Origin: Amycolatopsis sp. 195334CR
Lineage (GTDB): Bacteria > Actinomycetota > Actinomycetes > Mycobacteriales > Pseudonocardiaceae
DNA: 64,000 bases
Direction of reading: 5' to 3'
Assembly: GCF_017309385.1 (NCBI RefSeq)
Contig: NZ_JAFJMJ010000002.1
Location: 1,612,001-1,676,000 of the forward strand
Within the stretch, counting starts at the first letter, position 1, and each line of letters begins with the position of its first letter. Shown here piece by piece: positions 34,441 to 44,499 of the stretch. The notes under the pieces are model-generated. The model saw only the letters and a list, made by a program, of their open reading frames with translations. It had not been told where the DNA came from and made no database searches. Position numbers and translations under genes: made by a program.

Positions 34441-35730
34441 GTGCGAGCAGGAAGCCCACGGCTGCTGCGCGAGATCAACGATCGCGCCGCGATCGACACG
34501 TTGCTGCGCGAAGGGCCGCTGACCAGGTCGGACCTGGAGTACGTGATCGGCCTGTCCAAACCGGCCACCGCCCAGTTGCTCACCCGCCTGGAACAGGACG
34601 GGATCGTGGTCAAGGACGGGGTGCGCGGCGGCGGGCGCGGCCCGCGTGCCCAGCTGTGGTCGGTCAACGGCGCGGTGGCGCACGTGGCCGCGGTGGACCT
34701 GACCCCGCACGCCGCCGAGTTCGCCATCGCCGACATCACCGGCAAGGTGCTCACCGAGTACAGCGCGCCGCTGCCGGTCGAGGCGGGCGCCGATGTGGCC
34801 GGCGCTTTCCGCGAGGCGACGATCGCCGCGGCCGCGAGCGCGAACCTGGCGCTGGAAGACCTCAAGCACGTGGTGATCGGCGCGCAGGGCGCGCTCAACC
34901 CGGCGACCGGGCACCTGGAGTCCGCCCCGCACCTGCCCGGCTGGTCCGGGTTCGACCTGCCGGGCAAGCTGTCCGAGGCGCTCGGGGTCGGGGTCACCAT
35001 CGAGAACGACGTGAACCTGGTGGCGCTGGAGGAGATGATCTCCGGCGAAGCCGCCGAACTGCGTGACTTCGTGCTGGTGTGGCTCAGCGAAGGCGTCGGT
35101 GGCGCGGTGGTCGTCGGCAGGCGGCTGCTGCGCGGTGCCACCGGCGGCGGCGGGGAGATCGACTGGCTGCGCATCCCGGGCAGCGACGGGAGCGAAGGCG
35201 CCGACGGCAGCACCGACGGCACCGGCAGCGGCGGCAGCACCGGCGGCACCGGCAGCGGCACCGGCGGCGGCAGCGGCGGCAGCAGCGGCACCGGCAGCGG
35301 CACCGGCAGCGGCGGCGGCCGGTTCGGCGACCTGGTCGACTCGCCCGCCATCGTCGCGCTCGCCGCCGAACACGGCCTCGCCGGAACCACCGGCTGGACG
35401 GTCGTCGGCCAGGCTGTCCGAAGTGGACCGGACGGACTGCCGTTCCTGCGGGTGCTCGCCCGCCGGGTGGCCCTCGGCGTGGCCAATGTGGTCAGTGTCG
35501 TCGACCCGGAAACCGTGCTGCTGTGCGGAGAAGTCAGCCGCGCCGGTGGTGAGGTGCTGACCGGCCTGGTGGCCGAGGAACTGCACCGGCTGGTCATCCC
35601 GCGCACCCGGGTCGGCCTGGCTTCGGTGCCGGGCAACGCCGTGCGCGCGGGCGCGCTGCACTCTGCACTGGCCAAGGTGCGCGAGCAGCTGTTCGGCCTC
35701 GCTCCGGCCGCGGCCGTCCCGATCTCCTGA
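34441..35730 (+). CDS. ROK-family transcriptional regulator with low-complexity insertion
   Basis: 429 residues from GTG 34441. The N-terminal winged HTH (RAAIDTLLREGPLTRSDLEYVIGLSKPATAQLL) is followed by the ROK sugar-kinase-like fold (VAAVDLTPHAAEFAIADI, ENDVNLVALEE, GVGGAVVVG, GGGGEIDWL). Where ROK proteins usually carry the CxCGxxGC zinc site, this one has a 47-residue Gly/Ser/Thr/Asp repeat (residues 247-293) and no zinc ligands. It directly precedes the sugar ABC operon and should repress or activate it in response to an amino sugar or disaccharide. Confidence 0.9.
   Translation: MRAGSPRLLREINDRAAIDTLLREGPLTRSDLEYVIGLSKPATAQLLTRLEQDGIVVKDGVRGGGRGPRAQLWSVNGAVAHVAAVDLTPHAAEFAIADITGKVLTEYSAPLPVEAGADVAGAFREATIAAAASANLALEDLKHVVIGAQGALNPATGHLESAPHLPGWSGFDLPGKLSEALGVGVTIENDVNLVALEEMISGEAAELRDFVLVWLSEGVGGAVVVGRRLLRGATGGGGEIDWLRIPGSDGSEGADGSTDGTGSGGSTGGTGSGTGGGSGGSSGTGSGTGSGGGRFGDLVDSPAIVALAAEHGLAGTTGWTVVGQAVRSGPDGLPFLRVLARRVALGVANVVSVVDPETVLLCGEVSRAGGEVLTGLVAEELHRLVIPRTRVGLASVPGNAVRAGALHSALAKVREQLFGLAPAAAVPIS
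35179..35320 (+). repeat. Hexanucleotide-type repeat within the ROK gene
   Basis: About 140 bases made of GGCAGC, GGCACC, GGCGGC and GGCGAC-like triplet pairs, encoding Gly-Ser/Gly-Thr/Gly-Asp runs in frame. It is likely unstable by slippage and may vary in length between strains. Any change in multiples of three bases keeps the ROK frame. Confidence 0.85.
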
Positions 35731-35762
35731 AAAAGTCCCGATCCCCCAACCTAGGAGTGCCT

Positions 35763-37103
35763 ATGCGGGCGTTGAAACTGCTTCTCGGCATCGCGTCGGT
35801 TTCCCTGCTCACGGCCTGTTCCGGCGCGGCGAGCGGCCCGGCGGGCGGCGGTGAGATCGGGGCGGCGCCCGGCAAGGACGAGGCGCTCACGCTGACCGTC
35901 TACAGCAAGTTCACCTCGCGTGAGTACGACGTGGTGACCAAGGGCCTGGAGAAGCTCAAGACCAAGTTCCCGAACATCCAGATCAAGCACGAGGGCAACC
36001 AGGACGACGACAAGCTCACCCAGTCCATCCGCGGGGGCAACCCGCCGGACGTGGCGATCTCGTTCTTCACCGACAACCTCGGCGCCTGGTGCTCCACCGG
36101 CAGCTTCCTCGACCTCAAGCCCTACATCGACCGGGACCAGGTGGATCTGAACCAGATCCCGGAGGCGGTGCGCAGCTACACCGAGTTCCAGGGCAAGCGG
36201 TGCGCCATGCCGATGCTCGCCGACGTCTACGGCTTCTACTACAACAAGGACCTCTTCGCCGCGGCCGGGCTGAGCGCGCCGCCGAAGACCACCACCGAAC
36301 TGCTGGAGATGTCCAAGCGGCTGACCCAGTTCAACCCGGACGGCTCGATCAAGGTGGCCGGTTTCCTGCCATCCATGCCGTTCTACGCCAACCAGGCGCA
36401 GATCTGGGCGCCGAACTTCGACGCGCACTGGCTGGGCGCCGACGGCAAGTCGGGCCTCGCCGCCAGCCCGGAGTGGAAGGCGATGTTCGAGTTCCAGAAG
36501 CAGCTGATCGACTCCTACGGCGGGCCGCAGAAGGTCGAGCAGTTCAAGTCCGGTCTCGGCGACGAGTACTCCGCCGACCACGCCTTCCACCGCGGCAAGA
36601 TCGCGATGATGTTCGACGGCGAGTACCGCACCGCCTTCCTGGCCGACCAGGCGCCCGAGGTGAACTACGGCACCGCGCCGCCGCCGGTGCTCGACAGCAA
36701 GCCGGACCGCTACGGCGGCGCCTTCACCACCGGCACCATCATCGCCATTCCCAAGGGCGCCAAGAACCCCGGCGCGTCGTGGGAGCTGGTCAAGCACATG
36801 TCGACCGACACCGACACGCTGGTGGAACTGGGCAACGGGCTGAAGAACGTGCCCAGCACCGAAACCGCGCTGAAGGACCCGCGGCTGCAGGTGAGCGACC
36901 AGTTCCGCGAGTTCCTGACCATGTTCTCCAGCGGCAAGCTGCTGCCGAACCCGACCACGCCGATCGGCGACGCGCACCTCAAGGCGGTCAACGACTTCGC
37001 CGCGCGCTGGCAGGCGGGCAACGAACCCGATCTGGCGGCCGGCCTGCAGAAGGTCGACGCGCAGATCAACGACGAACTGGCCCAGAAGTCCGGCGGCAAG
37101 TAG
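35763..37103 (+). CDS. Sugar ABC transporter substrate-binding lipoprotein
   Basis: 446 residues from ATG 35763. The lipobox LLTACSG gives the lipidated Cys19. The mature protein is a family 1 extracellular solute-binding protein (LTLTVYSKFTSREYDVVTKG, IQIKHEGNQDDDKLTQSIRGGNPPDVAI, YGFYYNKDLFAAAG, FHRGKIAMMFDGEYRT). It resembles ABC binding proteins for oligosaccharides such as chitobiose or cellobiose, but the sugar cannot be read off. Two permeases follow with no gap. Confidence 0.93.
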   Translation: MRALKLLLGIASVSLLTACSGAASGPAGGGEIGAAPGKDEALTLTVYSKFTSREYDVVTKGLEKLKTKFPNIQIKHEGNQDDDKLTQSIRGGNPPDVAISFFTDNLGAWCSTGSFLDLKPYIDRDQVDLNQIPEAVRSYTEFQGKRCAMPMLADVYGFYYNKDLFAAAGLSAPPKTTTELLEMSKRLTQFNPDGSIKVAGFLPSMPFYANQAQIWAPNFDAHWLGADGKSGLAASPEWKAMFEFQKQLIDSYGGPQKVEQFKSGLGDEYSADHAFHRGKIAMMFDGEYRTAFLADQAPEVNYGTAPPPVLDSKPDRYGGAFTTGTIIAIPKGAKNPGASWELVKHMSTDTDTLVELGNGLKNVPSTETALKDPRLQVSDQFREFLTMFSSGKLLPNPTTPIGDAHLKAVNDFAARWQAGNEPDLAAGLQKVDAQINDELAQKSGGK

Positions 37104-38093
37104 GTGACCGCCACCCTGGGCCGCGCGGTCGCGCCGTCCCCGGTCCCGCCGAAGCGGCGGGGCCGGGGCGGCCGCGGCCGCCGCCGCTGGACCGTGCTGG
37201 CCTTCCTGGCCCCGGCGCTGATCGGCTTCACGATCTTCTTCGCCTACCCGCTGATCGCCACGGTGTACTACTCGTTCACCCGCTACGACCTGGTGAACGC
37301 GCCGGAGTGGATCGGCTTCGACAACTACGTGCGGATGTTCACCACCGAACCGCTGGTGGGCACGGCGGCGTGGAACACGCTGTGGCTGGTGGTCGTGCTG
37401 ACCGTGACCCGGGTGCTGTTCTCGCTCGGCGTGGCGTCGGTGATCGCGCGGCTCAAGAGCGGCGTCGGGCTGATCCGGACGCTGTGCTACCTGCCCGCGC
37501 TCGCCCCGCCCGCCGCCGCGACGCTGGCCTTCGTGTTCCTGTTCAACCCGGAATTCGGGCCGGTGAACCGGTTCCTGCGCCTGCTCGGGATCGACGGCGG
37601 GCTGTGGTTCAACGATCCGGCGATGTCGAAACCGGCGCTGACCCTGCTGGTGCTGTGGGGTTCCGGCGAGCTGATGATCATCATCCTGGCCGCGCTGCTG
37701 GACGTGCCGCAGGAGCAGTACGAGGCCGCGGAACTGGACGGCGCCGGGCCGCTGCGCCGGTTCTGGCACGTCACGCTGCCGACGATCTCGCCGGTGCTGC
37801 TGTTCGGCGTGGTCAACTCGATCATCTTCGCGCTGCAGTTCTTCACCCAGGCGGTGGTGGCCAGCGGGGTGGCCTCGGGCAGTTCCGACGTCGCGGGCAA
37901 CACCAAGTACATCGGCGCCCCGCAGAACTCCACGCTGACCTACCCGGTCTGGCTGTACGTGCAGGGCTTCCGCTACTTCAACATGGGGTACGCGGCGGCG
38001 ATGGCGGTGCTGTTGTTCGTCGTCTCCTTCGGCTTCACCTGGATCCTGGTGCGCCAGTTGCGCAAGGCCTCGGCCGCGGAAGGGGGTGCTTGA
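37104..38093 (+). CDS. Sugar ABC transporter permease 1 (MalF-like)
   Basis: 329 residues from GTG 37104, immediately after the TAG of the binding-protein gene. A basic N-terminus is followed by about six membrane helices. The EAA loop, which contacts the ATPase, reads YEAAELDGAGPLRRFWHVTLP. It pairs with the second permease. The stop overlaps that gene's start by one base. Confidence 0.94.
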   Translation: MTATLGRAVAPSPVPPKRRGRGGRGRRRWTVLAFLAPALIGFTIFFAYPLIATVYYSFTRYDLVNAPEWIGFDNYVRMFTTEPLVGTAAWNTLWLVVVLTVTRVLFSLGVASVIARLKSGVGLIRTLCYLPALAPPAAATLAFVFLFNPEFGPVNRFLRLLGIDGGLWFNDPAMSKPALTLLVLWGSGELMIIILAALLDVPQEQYEAAELDGAGPLRRFWHVTLPTISPVLLFGVVNSIIFALQFFTQAVVASGVASGSSDVAGNTKYIGAPQNSTLTYPVWLYVQGFRYFNMGYAAAMAVLLFVVSFGFTWILVRQLRKASAAEGGA

Positions 38094-38968
38094 TGGTCGC
38101 GGTGACCGAACGGCCGCTCAAGCCGGTCGAGCGGCGCAAGCAGTCGTGGGACCGCAGGCTGCAGTGGGTGGCGGTGCACGCGCTCGGGCTGACACTGGGC
38201 ATCGGCTTCACCCTGCCGGTGGTCTTCGTGGTGCTGACCGCGGTGATGGCCGACGACCAGGCGATGACCTCGAGCCTGTGGCCGCAGGACTGGCACTTCG
38301 AGAACTTCATCGAGGTGTTCGAGAAGGTGCCGCTGCTGGACTACCTGGTCAACAGTCTGACCTACTCGCTGCTGGCGACGCTGGGCATCCTGCTCTCGGC
38401 GATCCCGGCGGCCTACGCGCTGGCGAAACTGCGGTGGCGCGGGCAGAACCTGTTCTTCATGCTGACCGTGGCCGCGATGATGCTGCCCCCGCAGGTGGTC
38501 GTGGTGCCGTTGTACGACCTGTGGGTGCGGCTGGGCTTCACCGGCAGCCTCGTGCCGCTGATCGTGCCGTACTTCCTGTTCGACGCGTTCAGCGTGTTCC
38601 TGCTACGCCAGTTCTTCCTCACCATCCCGCGTGACTACCTGGAGGCGGCCAAGATCGACGGCTGCTCCGAGTTCGGCGCGATGGTCAAGGTGCTGGTGCC
38701 GATGGCCAAGCCGGGTATCGCGGCCACCGCGATGTTCGGCTTCCTCTACACCTGGAACGACTACTTCGGCCCGCTGCTCTACACCGGGGAGAACCGGGAC
38801 GGCTGGCCGCTGTCGCTGGCGCTGGCTTCGTTCCGCGGCATGCACCACGTGGAGTGGAACCTGACCATGGCGGCCACCGCGCTGATCATGGCGCCGGTCA
38901 TCGTGTTGTTCGCGTTCGCCCAGAAGTCGTTCGTCCGGGGAATCACGTTCACGGGAGTCAAGGGTTGA
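38093..38968 (+). CDS. Sugar ABC transporter permease 2 (MalG-like)
   Basis: 291 residues from ATG 38093 (TGATG overlap). About six membrane helices, with the EAA loop YLEAAKIDGCSEFGAMVKVL and the C-terminal RGITFTGVKG typical of MalG-like permeases. It forms the channel together with permease 1. Confidence 0.94.
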   Translation: MVAVTERPLKPVERRKQSWDRRLQWVAVHALGLTLGIGFTLPVVFVVLTAVMADDQAMTSSLWPQDWHFENFIEVFEKVPLLDYLVNSLTYSLLATLGILLSAIPAAYALAKLRWRGQNLFFMLTVAAMMLPPQVVVVPLYDLWVRLGFTGSLVPLIVPYFLFDAFSVFLLRQFFLTIPRDYLEAAKIDGCSEFGAMVKVLVPMAKPGIAATAMFGFLYTWNDYFGPLLYTGENRDGWPLSLALASFRGMHHVEWNLTMAATALIMAPVIVLFAFAQKSFVRGITFTGVKG

Positions 38969-40245
38969 AACTGACAGTGGTCGGTGGGGGATCCACCTAC
39001 ACGCCGGAGCTGATCGACGGCATCGCCGGCAGACGCTCCACTTTGGACGTCGACGAGATCGTGCTGGTGGATCCGGACGCGCACCGGCTGGAGATCGTGG
39101 GGGAGTTCAGTTCGCGGTTGCTGGCGCACGCCGGGCACCCGGCGAAGATCAGCACCACGAGTGAGCTCGACCGGGGGGTGGACGGCGCGGCGGCGGTGCT
39201 GCTGCAACTGCGCGTGGGCGGGCAGACCGCGCGCCGCTCCGACGAGACCTTCCCGCACCGGTGCGGCTGCGTCGGGCAGGAGACCACCGGCGCGGGCGGG
39301 CTGGCCAAGGCCCTGCGCACGGTGCCGCTGGTGCTGGACATCGCCGACCGGGTGCGGGAGGTGGCCGGGGACGACACCTGGATCGTCGACTTCACCAATC
39401 CGGTCGGCATCGTCACGCGGGCGCTGCTGAACCGGGGGCACCGCGCGGTCGGGCTGTGCAACGTGGCGATCCACCTGCAGCGCACCTTCGCCGGCCTGCT
39501 CGGCGTGGACCACGAGCACCTGCGGCTCGACCACGTGGGGCTGAACCACCTGAGCTGGGAGCGCGGGGTGCGGGTCACCGGCACCGACGGCACGGTGGCC
39601 GACCGGCTGCCCGAGCTGATCGAGCACCACGCGGACGCCGTCGCCGACCACCTGGACATGCCGGTGGACTGGCTGCGCCGGTTCGGCGTGGTGCCCTCCT
39701 ACTACCTGAAGTACTACTACTCGCACGACGAGGTCGTCGAGAAGCAGCAGACCGAGATGCCGCGCGCCGACGTGGTCACCGAGGTGGAGAACGAACTGCT
39801 CAAGGTCTACCAGGACGAGGAAGTGGTGACCAAGCCCGAGCAGCTTTCCCGGCGTGGCGGGGCGTTCTACTCCGAGGCGGCGGTGCAGCTGGTGCACGCG
39901 CTGACCGGCGGGGGACCGGCCGAGGAGCACGTGGTGAACGTGCGCAACAACGGCACCCTGCCGTTCCTGCCCGACGACGCGGTGATCGAGGTGCCGTCCA
40001 CTGTGGATGGTGCGGGCGCGCGGCCGTTGCCGGTCGCGCCGGTGGAACCGATGCTCGCCGGGCTGATCGCGCACGTGACGGCGTACGAGAACCTGGCGCT
40101 GGAAGCCGCCCTGCACGGCGGTCGCGAGCGCGTGGCCGACGCGCTGCTCGCGCACCCGCTGATCGGCCAGTACCGCCAGGCGGACCTGCTCGCGGACGCG
40201 CTGATCCACGAGAACCGCGACCTGCTGCCGTGGGCCAAGGCATGA
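38965..40245 (+). CDS. GH4 6-phospho-beta-glucosidase family enzyme
   Basis: 426 residues. A TTG start at 38965 is chosen: TTGA overlaps the permease stop by 4 nt, and the protein begins at the NAD-binding strand LKLTVVGGGSTYTPELIDGI. Family 4 features are the catalytic metal Cys in GLCNVAIHLQR, the His in HVGLNHLSW, DFTNPVGIVTRALL, and NNGTLPFLPDD near the C-terminus. GH4 enzymes use NAD+ and a divalent metal to cleave 6-phospho-glycosides by elimination. The neighbouring kinase could supply a phosphorylated substrate, since no PTS is encoded here. Confidence 0.93.
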   Translation: MKLTVVGGGSTYTPELIDGIAGRRSTLDVDEIVLVDPDAHRLEIVGEFSSRLLAHAGHPAKISTTSELDRGVDGAAAVLLQLRVGGQTARRSDETFPHRCGCVGQETTGAGGLAKALRTVPLVLDIADRVREVAGDDTWIVDFTNPVGIVTRALLNRGHRAVGLCNVAIHLQRTFAGLLGVDHEHLRLDHVGLNHLSWERGVRVTGTDGTVADRLPELIEHHADAVADHLDMPVDWLRRFGVVPSYYLKYYYSHDEVVEKQQTEMPRADVVTEVENELLKVYQDEEVVTKPEQLSRRGGAFYSEAAVQLVHALTGGGPAEEHVVNVRNNGTLPFLPDDAVIEVPSTVDGAGARPLPVAPVEPMLAGLIAHVTAYENLALEAALHGGRERVADALLAHPLIGQYRQADLLADALIHENRDLLPWAKA

Positions 40246-41250
40246 CGTCTCCGGAGCTGGTGGTGGCGATCGACGGCGGCAACAGCAAAACGGACGTGCT
40301 GCTGGTCGACGCCACGGGGAACGTGCTGGGCAAAGCACGCGGGCCCGGTGCCTCCCCGCAGAACGTGGGTGTGGACGCCTGCGTGGCCACGCTGGAGCGG
40401 CTGGTCCTGGCCGCGCACGACGACGCGGGCCTGCCCGCCGAGCGGCCGTTCGCCGTGCACACCTCGGCCTACCTCGCGGGCCTGGACCTCCCGCAGGAGG
40501 AGGAGGTACTGCACGCCGCGCTCACCGCGCGCGGCTGGTCGCCTTCGCTGACCGTCGGCAACGACACGTTCGCGCTGCTGCGGGCCGGGACCTCCAGCGG
40601 GACCGGCGTGGCCGTGGTCTGCGGGGCCGGGATCAACTGCGTCGGCGTCGGACCGGACGGCCGCGTGCACCGCTTTCCCGCGCTGGGCCGGATTTCCGGG
40701 GACTGGGGTGGGGGCTCGCACCTCGGCGAGGAAGCGCTGTGGTGGGCCGTGCGCGCGGAGGACGGCCGTGGTCCGACGACCGCGCTGCTGCCCGCGGTGA
40801 AGGCGCACTTCGGTGTGGACGCGGTGGTGGAGGTGGTGCACCGCCTGCACTTCGGGCGGTTGTCCACGCACGTGCTGAACGAGCTGTGCCCGGTGTTGTT
40901 CGACGTGGCCGCCACCGGGGACGAGATCGCCCAGGGTGTGGTGGACCGGCTGGTCGAGGAGGTCAGCGTGCTGGCCGGAGTGAGCCTGCGCCACCTCGGG
41001 CTGACCGGCGGCACACCGGAGGTGATCCTCGGCGGCGGGGTGCTGACTGGGGTGGCCGAGCCGGTGATCGCCGAGATCGAGCGCCGCACCAGGAAGGGGG
41101 CACCGCACGCGGTGTTCCGCGTGGTGGACGTGGCGCCGGTGGTCGGCGCGGCGTTGCTGGGCTTGGACGCGATCGGCGCGGACGTGCCCGCCAAGGAGCG
41201 GCTGCGGCTGCTCTCCGGGGGAGTGGTGACCGAGACTCGGGAGGAAACGC

Positions 41251-41258
<8 letters not shown>
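40242..41258 (+). CDS. BadF/BcrA-type sugar kinase (N-acetylglucosamine kinase-like)
   Basis: 338 residues from ATG 40242 (ATGA overlap with GH4). An ASKHA-fold kinase: AIDGGNSKTDVLLVDATG (phosphate 1), VGNDTFALLRAGT, VVCGAGINCVGVG (phosphate 2), GDWGGGSHLGEEAL, and EVILGGGVLTGV near the adenosine pocket. It most resembles N-acetylglucosamine kinases of the BadF/BadG/BcrA/BcrD family. It probably phosphorylates the imported sugar or its cleavage product. Confidence 0.9.
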
Positions 41259-42307
<1,049 letters not shown>

Positions 42308-42321
<14 letters not shown>

Positions 42322-43336
42322 CCGCCAGGTAGGGGTGCACGGTCTCGGCCAGGTGCGGCCGCGGGGTGAACCAGTCGGCGAAGTCCAGGCCCTTGACCCC
42401 GTCCTCGATCTCGCCCTCGAACAGCAGCTCGTGGTCGAGGTCCTCGAAGGCGTGCTCGTTGAACGCGGCGAAGATCTGCTCCAGCGGCAGCTCCTCGCTG
42501 ATCCCGGACAGGTCCAGCTGCACGGCCGCGGCCGACTTGATCAGGTGCAGTCCCAGCGCCTCGGCGGTGCTCAGCGGCGCGGTCCAGCCGGGCTGGCACA
42601 GCCGGTAGCCCAGGATCGCGGTGCTGACCAGGAACTGCTTGGCGAACAACGCGGTGTACTGGTCGGCGAAGCGCTCGGGCAGCTGGTCGAGCACCCACAG
42701 GGTGTCCTGCTCACCCGCGGTCACCTCGGCCTCTTCGAGCGCCTGGATGTCCTGGAACAGCTCGTCGGTGAGCACCTCGATGCCCTGCACGAAGGCGCCG
42801 GCCACCAGGGTGGCGTGCTCGGCGGAGACCGAGTCCTCGTCGTCGGGCGCGTGGCCGAAGGCTTCGAGGCCGAACGCCCGCAGCTGGTCGGCGCTGGCGA
42901 GCAGCTGCTCGCGGGCGGCGGCCAGCTCCTCCTCGGTGGGCTCCTCGGCCGCCTCGTCGTCGTCGATCTCGACCGGCTCCTCGTCACCGGAGAACGCGGC
43001 CTCCAGGTCCTCGTCGGAGGCGGAGACCTCGCAGCGGCGCACGGTCCAGTCGGCGAGCAACTCGGTGCGGTCGAGCAGTTCGTCGAGCACGTGGCGGGCG
43101 CCGTCCTCGGCGAGCACCAGCGCGGGCGCGTCGAGCGCCCAGGTGATCACCGCGCCGGTGGCGGACACCTCGACGCTGTGGTCCACGGGTTCGATCTCCA
43201 CCCCGTCGGGACCTTCGACGGCGGCGAGCTGGTCGAGCTGCTCGTCGAGCAGGGCGGCGACCCCGAGCCGCTGGAGCGCGTCCAGTCCGGCGGCGTCGGC
43301 TGGCGGGACGATTTCGGCGATGAGCTGGTACTCCAC
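42308..43336 (-). CDS. Uncharacterised acidic protein
   Basis: 342 residues from GTG 43336 (VEYQLIAEIVPPADAAG). A longer upstream start is unlikely because it would run into the promoter of the divergent MBL gene. An alpha/beta N-terminal domain (residues 1-~125), a highly acidic linker (EEPVEIDDDEAAEEPTEEE), and a helical C-terminal half rich in Leu/Glu follow. No signal peptide, membrane helix or catalytic motif was recognised. Convergent with the ATPase gene, overlapping it by 14 bases. Confidence 0.8.
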
Positions 43337-43385
43337 GCGCGGAAGTGTGGCACCCCGCCCGGACACGCGCGCGGGGGGTCCCCAG

Positions 43386-43391
43386 TACGGT
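43386..43391 (+). promoter_or_regulatory. -10 element of a leaderless promoter for the MBL gene
   Basis: TACGGT ends exactly 7 bases before the A of ATG 43398, predicting a transcript that starts with the start codon. It lies in the 61-base gap shared with the divergent acidic-protein gene. Confidence 0.5.
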
Positions 43392-43397
43392 GAGTGC

Positions 43398-44111
43398 ATG
43401 CCGGATCGCCTGTACTTCCGCCAGCTGCTCTCGGGCCGGGATTTCGCCGTGGGCGACCCGGTGGCCACCCAGATGGTCAACTTCGCCTACCTGATCGGGG
43501 ACCGCGAGACCGGGGAAGCGATGGTCGTCGACCCGGCCTACCGGGTGGCCGACCTGCTCGACGTGCTGGCCGCCGACGGCATGCGGCTGACCGGCGCGCT
43601 GGTCACCCACCACCACCCCGACCACGTCGGCGGCGACATGATGGGCTTCTCCCTGCCCGGCCTGTCCGACCTGCTCGCGCTGTCCCCGGTGCCGGTGCAC
43701 GTCAACCAGGACGAGACCGAGTGGGTCAAGCGGGTCACCGGGGTGTCCGACTCGGACCTGGTCGGCCACGACCACGACGACCTGCTGGAGATCGGCTCGG
43801 TGCCGGTCCGGCTGCTGCACACGCCCGGGCACACCCCGGGCAGCCAGTGCTTCCTGGTCGGCGACGACCGCCTGGTCTCCGGGGACACGCTGTTCCTGGA
43901 GGGCTGCGGCCGCACCGACTTCCCCGGCGGGGACGCGGACGCGATGTACCGGAGCCTGCAGTGGCTGGCCGGGCTGTCCGGCAACCCGGTGGTCTACCCG
44001 GGCCACCAGTACTCGGCGGAACCCTCGTCGCCGCTGGCCGACGTCCGCCGGGACAACTTCGTCTACCGGCCGCGCTCCCTGGAGGAGTGGCGCCGGATGT
44101 TCGGCGGCTGA
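43398..44111 (+). CDS. MBL-fold metallo-hydrolase (glyoxalase II / sulfur dioxygenase-like)
   Basis: 237 residues. The metal-binding motif THHHPDHVGG (HxHxDH) is followed by LLHTPGHTPGSQC, VSGDTLFLEGCGRTDFPGG and VVYPGHQYS, the full ligand set of the glyoxalase II/persulfide dioxygenase subgroup. The VGGRTDFPGG-like segment is common in sulfur dioxygenase relatives, but substrate choice is not resolved. It stands alone with a leaderless promoter. Confidence 0.9.
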   Translation: MPDRLYFRQLLSGRDFAVGDPVATQMVNFAYLIGDRETGEAMVVDPAYRVADLLDVLAADGMRLTGALVTHHHPDHVGGDMMGFSLPGLSDLLALSPVPVHVNQDETEWVKRVTGVSDSDLVGHDHDDLLEIGSVPVRLLHTPGHTPGSQCFLVGDDRLVSGDTLFLEGCGRTDFPGGDADAMYRSLQWLAGLSGNPVVYPGHQYSAEPSSPLADVRRDNFVYRPRSLEEWRRMFGG

Positions 44112-44115
44112 GGCG

Positions 44116-44499
44116 TCAGCGCATGCCCAGGCGGCCGGTCAGCCGGATCTCGATGACCACCCGATCGGGTTTCGGCCGCGGCTGCCGCTGGTACCGCACG
44201 GCGTACCGGTCCTCCGCGTCCCGGACCGAGTCCGGGTCGTCGAGCAGCCGCGCGCGGCCCTCCAGGGTGGACCACCGGCGCCCGTCGGCCTGGCTGACCG
44301 CGGCCGGGACGTCGCCCCGCCGGACGTTGCGCGCCTTCACGCTCGCCGCGAAGGTGATCACCCTGGCCACCGCGAACTCCTCGTCCACGGTCACGCCCAC
44401 CGGCACCACGTGCGGCAGCCCGTCCGCGCGCAGCGTGGTCAGCGTGGGGAAGTGCCGCTCCGCCCAGAACGCGCGCAGCTCGTCGGACGGGTCGATCAA
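44116..44499 (-). CDS. PPOX-class F420- or FMN-dependent flavoprotein
   Basis: 127 residues from ATG 44499, overlapping the histidine kinase stop by 4 nt. Split-barrel fold: FPTLTTLRADGLPHVVPVGV, then VITFAASVKARNVRR, VSQADGRRWSTLEGRARLLDD and the C-terminal VVIEIRLTGRLGMR. Such small PPOX proteins in actinomycetes use F420 or FMN. Its substrate is unknown. The last gene of the regulator-kinase-PPOX operon. Confidence 0.85.
   Translation of the reverse strand: MIDPSDELRAFWAERHFPTLTTLRADGLPHVVPVGVTVDEEFAVARVITFAASVKARNVRRGDVPAAVSQADGRRWSTLEGRARLLDDPDSVRDAEDRYAVRYQRQPRPKPDRVVIEIRLTGRLGMR

Noticed and set aside
35179..35320. Possible CRISPR-like or minisatellite array
   Set aside because: The repeats are coding GGC-NNC triplet pairs inside the ROK gene with no spacer structure.
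35751..37769. 672-codon open frame on the minus strand
   Set aside because: Antisense to the sugar-binding lipoprotein and permease genes, with repetitive Arg/Gly/His composition and no recognisable fold.
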